A stretch of DNA of 8,974 bases from Alphaproteobacteria bacterium (GTDB taxonomy: Bacteria; Pseudomonadota; Alphaproteobacteria; Micavibrionales; CSBR16-224). Positions 1-5,416 of this stretch are shown piece by piece; the first letter of the stretch is position 1; each line of letters opens with the position of its first letter. The stretch is from assembly GCA_006226225.1 (NCBI GenBank), contig SBHI01000160.1, positions 1 to 8,974 of the forward strand, in the 5' to 3' direction. A program made the position numbers and the translations under genes. The notes below the pieces were generated by a model. That model saw nothing but the letters and a program-made list of their open reading frames with translations. It searched no databases and was not told the origin of the DNA.

Positions 1-765
1 GCGGAAAAAACGCCCGAGAAAATTTTGAAAATCGCCGTTGACCCGGCAACGGGTATCCAGCCTTTTCATGGCCGTAAGCTGGCTTTCGGGCTGGGTCTGC
101 AGGGTGAACAGGTCAAGAAAGCACAAAAACTGGTCGGCGCACTTTATAATGCCTTTGTCGCGCTGGATGCCTCCATTCTCGAGATCAACCCGCTGGTTGT
201 GACGAAAGAAAATGATGTTATTCCGCTGGATTGTAAATTGAACTTTGACGATAACGCGCTGTTCCGTCACAAGGATATCGAAGACCTGCGCGATGAGTCG
301 GAGGAAGATCCGGCAGAACGCAAAGCCAAAGACCTTGAACTCAGCTACGTCAAACTGGCCGGAAATATCGGCTGTCTCGTCAATGGCGCTGGTCTGGCAA
401 TGGCGACAATGGATATTATCAAGCTTTACGGAGGCGAACCGGCAAACTTTCTGGATGTCGGCGGCGGCGCGGATAAAGAGCGCGTGACCGAAGCCTTCAA
501 ACTGATTTTGTCCGATCCGAATGTCGAAGGCATTCTGGTCAATATTTTCGGCGGTATCATGCGCTGTGACATTATCGCCGACGGTATCGTTGCCGCAACG
601 CGCGAAATGGGGCTGACCATGCCGCTGGTCGTGCGTCTGGAAGGTACGAATGTGGATAAAGGGAAAGAAATTTTGCGGAAATCGGGGCTGAATATTATTA
701 CAGCCGACAACCTTGCCGATGCGGCGCAAAAGGTCGTTCACGCGGTCAGAGAGGATGCAGCTTAA
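1..765 (+). CDS. sucC: Succinate-CoA ligase (ADP-forming) beta subunit, 5' partial
   Basis: Beta subunit of succinyl-CoA synthetase, a cytoplasmic TCA-cycle enzyme that converts succinyl-CoA to succinate with formation of ATP (or GTP). The frame is open from base 1, so the gene begins before the window. The 254 residues seen are the C-terminal two thirds of a family that is usually about 390-400 residues long. Visible family signatures are EKTPEKIL and [12 protein letters not shown] near the start, the ATP-grasp segment [10 protein letters not shown] followed by [15 protein letters not shown], then [17 protein letters not shown] and [11 protein letters not shown] in the C-terminal CoA-ligase domain. 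The Cys in LDCK stands where Ala or Gly is more usual; this is probably neutral. A TTG at 25 could be mistaken for a start, but homology runs upstream of it. The TAA at 763-765 shares its last base with the sucD ATG, indicating translational coupling. Family assignment is very secure. Confidence 0.97.
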   Translation, partial: AEKTPEKILKIAVDPATGIQPFHGRKLAFGLGLQGEQVKKAQKLVGALYNAFVALDASILEINPLVVTKENDVIPLDCKLNFDDNALFRHKDIEDLRDESEEDPAERKAKDLELSYVKLAGNIGCLVNGAGLAMATMDIIKLYGGEPANFLDVGGGADKERVTEAFKLILSDPNVEGILVNIFGGIMRCDIIADGIVAATREMGLTMPLVVRLEGTNVDKGKEILRKSGLNIITADNLADAAQKVVHAVREDAA

Positions 766-1640
766 TGTCAGTACTTGTCGATAAAAATACCAAAGTGATT
801 TGTCAGGGCTTTACCGGTGCGCAAGGTACCTTCCATTCCGAACAGGCGATTGCTTACGGCACGCAGATGGTCGGTGGTGTGACGCCGGGCAAGGGCGGGC
901 AGCAGCATCTTGGGCTTCCCGTTTTTGACACGGTTGAAGAGGCTGTGAAAGAAACAGGTGCGTCGGTCAGCGTCATTTATGTGCCGCCGCCATTTGCGGC
1001 AGATGCGATTTTGGAAGCTGTTGATGCGGAAATCGCACTTGCTGTCTGCATTACCGAAGGTATTCCCGTGACGGATATGGTGCGTGTGAAACGTGCATTG
1101 GAAGGATCGAAAACGCGACTGATCGGCCCGAACTGTCCCGGTATTATTACACCGGGTGAGTGCAAAATCGGTATTATGCCGGGGCATATCCACAAGCGCG
1201 GACGTATCGGGATTGTTTCCCGCTCTGGCACGCTGACTTATGAGGCGGTTGCCCAAACAACGGCGAACGGCCTTGGTCAAACGACCTGTATCGGAATTGG
1301 CGGCGACCCTGTTAACGGCACCAATTTTATCGATGCGCTGGAATTGTTTCTGGAAGACCCGGAAACGGAAGGCATTCTGATGATCGGTGAAATCGGCGGC
1401 ACGGCGGAAGAAGAGGCGGCGGAATTCCTGTCGCAGCATTCGCGGAAAAAACCCGTTGCCGGATTTATTGCCGGTGCAACAGCGCCTCCGGGTAAACGGA
1501 TGGGGCATGCGGGCGCAATTATCGCAGGCGGAAAAGGTGACGCCGCGTCAAAAATGGCGGCACTGAAAGAGGCCGGTATCGTGGTCTCCGACAGCCCTGC
1601 CGGACTAGGTGAGGCGATGCAAAAGGCAATGGCTGCTTAA
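765..1640 (+). CDS. sucD: Succinate-CoA ligase alpha subunit
   Basis: Alpha subunit of succinyl-CoA synthetase; it binds CoA and carries the histidine that is phosphorylated during catalysis. At 291 residues it has the usual full length. Visible parts are the N-terminal CoA-binding Rossmann domain with [14 protein letters not shown] (residues 15-28), [20 protein letters not shown] (121-140), the ligase domain opening [12 protein letters not shown] (149-160), and the active-site segment [16 protein letters not shown] with the expected phospho-acceptor His248. The ATG at 765 overlaps the sucC stop (TAATG), so SucC and SucD are probably made in balanced amounts from one message. The classic neighbours sucA and sucB do not follow; a YkuD-like gene comes next after 14 bases. 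Identification is very secure. Confidence 0.98.
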   Translation: MSVLVDKNTKVICQGFTGAQGTFHSEQAIAYGTQMVGGVTPGKGGQQHLGLPVFDTVEEAVKETGASVSVIYVPPPFAADAILEAVDAEIALAVCITEGIPVTDMVRVKRALEGSKTRLIGPNCPGIITPGECKIGIMPGHIHKRGRIGIVSRSGTLTYEAVAQTTANGLGQTTCIGIGGDPVNGTNFIDALELFLEDPETEGILMIGEIGGTAEEEAAEFLSQHSRKKPVAGFIAGATAPPGKRMGHAGAIIAGGKGDAASKMAALKEAGIVVSDSPAGLGEAMQKAMAA

Positions 1641-1654
1641 AAGAAAGGCGGAAA

Positions 1655-2188
1655 ATGGGTGATCATCTGATAACGGTTACCCCCGATTCCGCGGATCCGA
1701 CGCGTGGTATCCTGCAATTTCACGGACAAAACTATGACTGCGTTCTTGGCCGCGGCGGTGTCATTGCCGCTGTGGCAAAACGCGAGGGTGACGGTGCAAC
1801 ACCGCTGGGCACATGGGCGCTGCGCTGCGTTTACTACCGTGCTGACAAGCTGGAAAAACCTTCAACCGCACTGCCGTTGCATGTCATAAAAGAAACGGAC
1901 GGTTGGTGTGACGCGTCTGAACATCCTGCCTATAATACACTTGTCGAACTTCCTTTTGACGACTCGCATGAAGAGATGTGGCGCAAAGATGATGTCTACG
2001 ATATCGTTGTGCCGCTGGGCTATAATGATGATCCGCCGATTCCGGATATGGGCAGTGCTATTTTTCTGCATTTGATGCGGCCCGAAAAAACGCCGACGGC
2101 AGGCTGTGTGGCGCTGGCATTGCCGGATCTTTATGCGGTACTGGCACATTGCGGGTCTGATACCGTCATCTCCATATCCGAAAAATAA
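1655..2188 (+). CDS. YkuD-fold L,D-transpeptidase-like protein (COG3786 type)
   Basis: 177-residue protein resembling the COG3786 branch of the YkuD (L,D-transpeptidase catalytic domain) family. Supporting segments are LGRGGV...KREGDGATPLGTW (residues 31-53), DGWCDASEHPAYN (82-94) and the catalytic region GSAIFLHL...TPTAGCVAL (133-154), with His139 and Cys151 as the likely catalytic pair. Classical YkuD enzymes have a (S/T)HGC motif; here it reads TAGC, a form I associate with this branch. Known L,D-transpeptidases cross-link peptidoglycan or attach proteins to it outside the inner membrane. However, this sequence has no signal peptide or membrane segment, so either it is cytoplasmic, or it is exported in another way, or it has a different acyl-transfer substrate. 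The ATG at 1655 follows AAAGGCGG (1644-1651) and lies 14 bases after sucD, suggesting co-transcription. Fold assignment is good; the substrate is unknown. Confidence 0.82.
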   Translation: MGDHLITVTPDSADPTRGILQFHGQNYDCVLGRGGVIAAVAKREGDGATPLGTWALRCVYYRADKLEKPSTALPLHVIKETDGWCDASEHPAYNTLVELPFDDSHEEMWRKDDVYDIVVPLGYNDDPPIPDMGSAIFLHLMRPEKTPTAGCVALALPDLYAVLAHCGSDTVISISEK

Positions 2189-2202
2189 ATATCTGATAAT
2201 AG

Positions 2203-2223
2203 TTATGTAAATAAATAACATAA
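2203..2223. repeat. AT-rich inverted repeat (TTATGT / ACATAA)
   Basis: TTATGT at 2203-2208 and its exact reverse complement ACATAA at 2218-2223 are separated by nine A/T bases, starting 15 bases after the YkuD-like stop codon. It could be a protein-binding dyad or a weak transcript-end hairpin. In DNA this AT-rich a six-base match can arise by chance, and there is no T-run directly after it, so its function is unproven. Confidence 0.3.
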
Positions 2224-2328
2224 AGGCCCGCCTATTTTTTGCGGAATGTTGTATTTATTTTCACTTTTTATTCAGTTAGTTAAAATAAATTTTATCTCTA
2301 AATGAAAAATAATTCCTTCCTGCGGCTC

Positions 2329-2358
2329 TTGTAAACTATTCGTTAACCTTATTACCAT
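2329..2358 (+). promoter_or_regulatory. Weak sigma70-like promoter candidate
   Basis: TTGTAA at 2329-2334 and TACCAT at 2353-2358 are separated by 18 bases; each matches the sigma70-type consensus at four of six positions. Between them lies GTTAACC (2342-2348), which resembles the TTAACC half-site bound by the alphaproteobacterial cell-cycle regulator CtrA. It is placed to drive the two unknown genes with a leader of about 100 bases. This is inferred from spacing and partial consensus only. A rival candidate is TTATCG (2415-2420) with TATAAG (2438-2443), spaced 17 bases and closer to the start codon. Confidence 0.25.
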
Positions 2359-2453
2359 AAAGTACTATTAGAAAGCTTGATAAGAACCGGCGTTTGAAAA
2401 CCCTGATATGAAGGTTATCGGAAACAGGCGCGGTAAATATAAGACAACGTGGA

Positions 2454-2460
2454 AGAGAGG
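2454..2460 (+). promoter_or_regulatory. Ribosome binding site deciding the start at 2467
   Basis: AGAGAGG ends six bases before the ATG at 2467, an ideal Shine-Dalgarno placement. A GTG in the same frame at 2449 lies just upstream of this purine run, so starting there would put the ribosome binding site inside the coding sequence. This favours the ATG at 2467. Confidence 0.7.
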
Positions 2461-2466
2461 TCCAAA

Positions 2467-2946
2467 ATGGCAGAAGCAGAAGCAGCAGTACAAGAGAAAA
2501 CCAGCAGCCTGGGTGCAACATTTGGTGCTGTTGATAAGAGAGGGCGGACAAAGGATTTCGGTCTCGGAAAAGAAATTGCCAATGAACGTTCTTCTCGTGG
2601 CGCCTTCCAGGCCGAAGCACAGGCCACGATGGTGATTGAGCCTGTTCTGCAAGCTGACGGTAAGGTCAAACACACAAATACAACTATCTCGCTGCTGGAC
2701 GGACAGGGACGTGAAAAAATCGTTACCTATGCTGCCGCCCGCAACCGTGCGATGAAAGTTCTGGACGATGCGAATGCGAAACCCGGTGAAAAGGGTGATG
2801 CGCTGATTGTTATGGGCATTGTCGATCTGGATCAGCGTAACGAGATGGGTTATACCGGCGAAAAACTGATGGAAGGACTGAAACAGTCCCGCGCAAGGCA
2901 GAAATTTGCATCGGGAGGTGGCCGACGCCCTGGCCAAGCAAGATAG
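2467..2946 (+). CDS. Hypothetical protein, 159 aa, unrecognised family
   Basis: I do not recognise this protein. It is 159 residues when read from the ATG at 2467, which is chosen because AGAGAGG lies six bases upstream; a GTG at 2449 would add six residues. It has no signal peptide, membrane segment or cysteine. The first 50 residues are polar and probably loosely structured (MAEAEAAVQEK, then DKRGRTKDFGLGKEI). A more ordered core follows: ATMVIEPVLQADGKVKHTNT (53-72, strand-like), ISLLDGQGREKIVTYAAARNRAMKVLDDA (74-102, strand then helix) and GDALIVMGIVDLDQRN (110-125). The C-terminus is basic and rich in Gly and Arg (about 141-159), suggesting possible nucleic-acid or other polyanion contact, which is speculative. 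Codon use looks like the neighbouring genes, supporting a real gene. It is followed after 14 bases by a second unknown gene, probably in the same transcript. Confidence 0.78.
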   Translation: MAEAEAAVQEKTSSLGATFGAVDKRGRTKDFGLGKEIANERSSRGAFQAEAQATMVIEPVLQADGKVKHTNTTISLLDGQGREKIVTYAAARNRAMKVLDDANAKPGEKGDALIVMGIVDLDQRNEMGYTGEKLMEGLKQSRARQKFASGGGRRPGQAR

Positions 2947-2960
2947 ACGGGGGCGCAGCC

Positions 2961-3272
2961 ATGATCCGTCTCGCAATTCCAGATCTGGTGCCGTCAGAGG
3001 TCTATACGGACCGGGATGGGGATTTGCGGGTCAAAGTCCGGCCGCTTTCGGATAAAGAGGGGTATACCGCCGATATTCCGATGGAGGTTGCAAAAGAGCT
3101 GCAAGACAATCTGAATTATGCTGTGGCCGAGGCGAAAAACCTCGGCCTTTCTCATATGCAGCTGGAAAACTTCCGCGACATGCAGAAGATTTTCACGAAA
3201 ATTCTGGGCGATACGCCGACGAAAAAACCGCGCAGCCGCCGCGGTAAAAAAATCACAATCGCCCGCAACTAG
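2961..3272 (+). CDS. Hypothetical protein, 103 aa, unrecognised family
   Basis: I do not recognise this small protein. It is 103 residues with no signal peptide, membrane segment or cysteine. The N-terminal third looks like beta strands (MIRLAIPDLVPSEVYTDRDG, then DLRVKVRPL to residue 29). The middle is predicted helical (MEVAKELQDNLNYAVAEAKN, residues 41-60, and QLENFRDMQKIFTKIL, 67-82). The tail is strongly basic (KKPRSRRGKK, 88-97). Such a tail could bind nucleic acid or ribosomes, but that is only inference. The ATG at 2961 has a G-rich stretch (2949-2953) upstream as a modest ribosome binding site. It sits 14 bases after the preceding unknown gene, and a probable terminator overlaps its 3' end, so the two genes form a small unit of their own, possibly functioning together. 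Confidence 0.75.
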   Translation: MIRLAIPDLVPSEVYTDRDGDLRVKVRPLSDKEGYTADIPMEVAKELQDNLNYAVAEAKNLGLSHMQLENFRDMQKIFTKILGDTPTKKPRSRRGKKITIARN

Positions 3273-3300
3273 AACCGCGCGGCTTTTCTCTCATTTTTCT
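3235..3300 (+). terminator. Probable rho-independent terminator overlapping a gene end
   Basis: GCCGCCGCGGT (3235-3245) pairs with ACCGCGCGGC (3274-3283) over ten base pairs with one bulged C. The loop of 28 bases includes the stop codon of the 103-residue gene. It is followed at once by TTTT and then a T-rich run to about 3300. The long loop lowers stability; a shorter internal palindrome, CCGCGCGG at 3275-3282, could form instead. The position is right to end the two-gene unit. Confidence 0.45.
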
Positions 3301-3323
3301 CGTTTTTTGATAAGGGAAACTCC

Positions 3324-3352
3324 TTGTTTTCATGCGCCAATACGCCTAAATT
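3324..3352 (+). promoter_or_regulatory. Weak promoter candidate for HIT-gcvTHP
   Basis: TTGTTT (3324-3329) and TAAATT (3347-3352) are separated by 17 bases, about 50 bases before the HIT gene. The match to a sigma70-type promoter is only three of six and four of six. It is reported because a promoter is expected between the terminator-like hairpin and the next gene, not because the match is strong. Confidence 0.22.
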
Positions 3353-3387
3353 TGTGGGGTATTTGTCAATGATGCGCAGCCAAAAGC

Positions 3388-3397
3388 AGGGAGAGGG
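3388..3397 (+). promoter_or_regulatory. Ribosome binding site deciding the HIT start
   Basis: The purine run AGGGAGAGGG lies 4-8 bases before the ATG at 3402, depending on which part pairs with 16S rRNA. In-frame upstream starts (3324 and the ATG codons near 3369) would place this run inside the coding sequence and add residues not expected in the family, so 3402 is preferred. Confidence 0.7.
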
Positions 3398-3401
3398 AAA
3401 C

Positions 3402-3764
3402 ATGCCTTATGATCCGGACAATATTTTCGCAAAAATCCTGAGAGGGGATATCCCCTGCGATAAAGTCTATGAAGATGATCATGTGCTGTCCTTCCGCGAT
3501 CTGCACCCGCAGGCACCGACACATATTCTTGTCATTCCCAAAGGTGCTTACACGGATATGGATGATTTTACCGCCAATGCCGCGCCGGAAGAGATGGCCG
3601 CCTTTTTTAAAGCCGTCGGACATGTCGCCCGCGAAGAGGGCGTGGCGGAAACAGGTTACCGCATCATCTCAAATTGCGGTGTCAATAGCGGTCAGGAAGT
3701 GCCGCATCTGCATATTCATATATTGGGCGGGCGCAAGCTTGGCCGTATGGTCGCAGCGGCATAA
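3402..3764 (+). CDS. HIT-family (HinT-like) nucleotide hydrolase
   Basis: Small cytoplasmic histidine-triad protein. Members of the HinT branch act on purine nucleoside phosphoramidates and related adenylylated compounds. At 120 residues it has the standard length. Visible features are the opening DNIFAKILRGDIPCDKVYEDD (6-26), FRDLHPQAPTHILVIPK (31-47), and near the end SGQEVPHLHIHILGGRKLG, which contains the triad HLHIH with His102, His104 and His106; the middle His is expected to form the nucleotidylated intermediate. Starting at 3402 puts the family's usual opening at the N-terminus. The gene ends 25 bases before gcvT on the same strand with no terminator between them, so it may be the first gene of a HIT-gcvTHP transcript. 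No functional link between HinT and glycine cleavage is established; shared transcription may be incidental. Confidence 0.93.
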   Translation: MPYDPDNIFAKILRGDIPCDKVYEDDHVLSFRDLHPQAPTHILVIPKGAYTDMDDFTANAAPEEMAAFFKAVGHVAREEGVAETGYRIISNCGVNSGQEVPHLHIHILGGRKLGRMVAAA

Positions 3765-3789
3765 CGATCTATTTCAGGAGTTTTAAAGG

Positions 3790-4932
3790 ATGAGTATGGC
3801 AACCTCCCCCGTGAAAGAACAGCAAGTGCTTTTAAAGACGCCGCTATGGGAATGGCACAAAAAACAGGGCGCACGTATGGTGCCTTTTGCCGGATATGAT
3901 CTGCCCGTGCAGTATGAGGCCGGCGTTAAGGCCGAGCATATGCAGGTGCGTGAAAAGGCGGGGCTGTTCGATGTATCACATATGGGGCAGGTGATTATCC
4001 GTTCCCGCGATAATAGTGACCCGGCGGCAGCGCTGGAGAAAATCGTGCCGAGTGATATTTGCGGCCTTGCCACGGGCAAAATGCGTTACACCGTTTTGCT
4101 GAATGACAAGGGCGGTATTCTGGATGATCTGATTGTCACCCGTCTGGGTGAAAACAGGCTTTTTGCAGTGCTGAATGCCTCACGCAAAGAGGATGATATT
4201 GCCTATATTGAAAAAATGATCGGTGACCTTGTGCAGATTGAATTACTGGAAGACAAGGCACTGCTTGCTCTGCAAGGGCCGAAGGCTTTGGAAGTGTTGG
4301 AAAAGGCCATCCCTGAAGTCAGTTTTAAAGGTTTTGGTTTCATGTCTTCGAAATATGCGGTTTTTGAGGGCGAAGATATTCTGGTCAGCCGCAGCGGTTA
4401 TACGGGTGAAGACGGATTCGAACTTTCCGTTTCCAGCCGCAATGCTGAAAAACTGGCGGCGGCATTACTCGAAGACGGTGAAGCGGTTTGGCCGATCGGT
4501 CTTGGCGCACGCGACAGCCTGCGGCTTGAATCAGGTTTCTGTCTTTACGGCCACGATATTTGCGAGGAAACGACTCCGGTGGAGGCGGGGCTGCTCTGGG
4601 TGATTCCGAAACAGCGCCGCACAGCGGATGCCGGTTATTGCGGCGTTGAAATGATTGCCGCACAAATCAAAAACGGCACCGATAAAAAGCGCGTCGGGCT
4701 GCGCCCCGAAACCCGCGCACCGATCCGTGAAGGTGTCGAGCTTTTTGATGAAAACGGCACGCAAATCGGCAGTGTCACCAGCGGCGGCTACAGTCCGCTT
4801 TTAGAGGCGCCGATTGCGATGGGTTATGTGTCGTCGTCCCATGCTGCGGCAGGGCAGAAGATACTTGCAAAAATGCGCGGAAAGGACTATCCGTGTGATG
4901 TTGTTAAAATGCCTTTTATCACCAAAGGTTAG
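3790..4932 (+). CDS. gcvT: Glycine cleavage system T protein (aminomethyltransferase)
   Basis: T protein of the glycine cleavage system. It takes the aminomethyl group carried on the lipoyl arm of GcvH, transfers the methylene to tetrahydrofolate to give 5,10-methylene-THF, and releases ammonia. At 380 residues it is full length. Family segments in order: GARMVPFAGYDLPVQY (27-42), GLFDVSHMGQ (58-67), GKMRYTVLLNDKGGILDDLI (96-115) with the conserved acidic pair Asp112-Asp113 where the catalytic Asp of the family lies, RSGYTGEDGFELS (201-213), GLGARDSLRLESGFCLYGHD (237-256), and GSVTSGGYSPLLEAPIAMGYV (327-347) in the C-terminal barrel domain. The ATG at 3790 has AGGAG at 3776-3780; a second ATG at 3796 is possible and would shorten it by two residues. 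It is followed after 18 bases by gcvH, clearly in one operon. Confidence 0.97.
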   Translation: MSMATSPVKEQQVLLKTPLWEWHKKQGARMVPFAGYDLPVQYEAGVKAEHMQVREKAGLFDVSHMGQVIIRSRDNSDPAAALEKIVPSDICGLATGKMRYTVLLNDKGGILDDLIVTRLGENRLFAVLNASRKEDDIAYIEKMIGDLVQIELLEDKALLALQGPKALEVLEKAIPEVSFKGFGFMSSKYAVFEGEDILVSRSGYTGEDGFELSVSSRNAEKLAAALLEDGEAVWPIGLGARDSLRLESGFCLYGHDICEETTPVEAGLLWVIPKQRRTADAGYCGVEMIAAQIKNGTDKKRVGLRPETRAPIREGVELFDENGTQIGSVTSGGYSPLLEAPIAMGYVSSSHAAAGQKILAKMRGKDYPCDVVKMPFITKG

Positions 4933-4950
4933 GAGAGGAGACAAGGTAAG

Positions 4951-5334
4951 ATGAGTACGCTGTATTTCACGGAAGAGCATGAATATATTCTGGTTGATGA
5001 TGACGGTATTTGCACGGTCGGCATTTCCGATTACGCACAAAAACAGCTGGGCGATATCGTTTATGTCGAAACGCCGGAGGTCGGTACGTCATTTGACAGC
5101 GGTGAGGAAGCAGGCGTGGTTGAATCCGTTAAAATCGCTAGTGAAATTTACAGCCCGGTTTCCGGCGAGGTTGTCGAGGTGAATGAAGCGCTGGCCGATA
5201 ATCCGTCATTGGTGAATGATGATCCGGTGGGAGATGGCTGGTTTTTCAAAATCAAAATGACGGATGAATCCGAACTGGAAGATTTGAAAGACGAAGCGGA
5301 ATATCAGGAATTTCTGGACGAGCTTGCCGCTTAA
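4951..5334 (+). CDS. gcvH: Glycine cleavage system H protein (lipoyl carrier)
   Basis: Lipoylated shuttle protein that carries the aminomethyl intermediate from GcvP to GcvT and is reoxidised by dihydrolipoamide dehydrogenase. At 127 residues it is the usual size. It shows FTEEHEYI near the N-terminus, VGISDYAQKQLGDIVYVETP (23-42), and the lipoyl site GVVESVKIASEIYSPVSGEV, in which Lys61 is the expected lipoylated residue. The downstream GDGWFFKIKM and the acidic C-terminal helix are also typical. The ATG at 4951 follows a long purine-rich stretch, AGGAGAGGAG (4931-4940) and AAGG (4943-4946), promising efficient translation as suits a carrier needed in excess. It lies 18 bases after gcvT. Lipoylation would need LipA/LipB or LplA encoded elsewhere. 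Confidence 0.97.
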   Translation: MSTLYFTEEHEYILVDDDGICTVGISDYAQKQLGDIVYVETPEVGTSFDSGEEAGVVESVKIASEIYSPVSGEVVEVNEALADNPSLVNDDPVGDGWFFKIKMTDESELEDLKDEAEYQEFLDELAA

Positions 5335-5416
5335 AAACGGCAGGCAATTCCGGCGAAGTTTTTAAACGGCGGGGGCGGCAGTGGGAAAACTTATTCACTT
5401 TAGGAACGATGGCGAC

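Larger units (their letters stand above)
2189..2466. other. AT-rich intergenic region
   Basis: 278 bases without a gene between the YkuD-like gene and the first unknown gene. It is clearly richer in A and T than the coding DNA on either side, especially 2189-2320. It holds an AT-rich inverted repeat at 2203-2223, a short CCGC/GCGG pair around a T-run near 2230-2245 that is too weak to call a terminator, a TTAACC element at 2343-2348, and two weak promoter-like arrangements further right. It most likely ends the sucCD unit and carries the promoter for the two genes at 2467-3272. I find no RNA gene or riboswitch in it. Confidence 0.6.

Noticed and set aside
768..1508. 246-codon open frame on the minus strand opposite sucD
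   Set aside because: It lies wholly antisense to an unmistakable sucD, is rich in Arg, His, Phe and Asn as expected of a shadow frame, and shows no recognisable domain or good ribosome binding site.
2224..2250. CCGC...TTTTTT...GCGG as a terminator for the sucCD unit
   Set aside because: The stem is only four base pairs and the T-run is in the loop rather than after the stem, so it does not fit a rho-independent terminator.
3273..3401. Possible glycine riboswitch before the HIT-gcv cluster
   Set aside because: The gap is 129 bases, too short for a full tandem aptamer with an expression platform, and I cannot find the conserved glycine aptamer core blocks.
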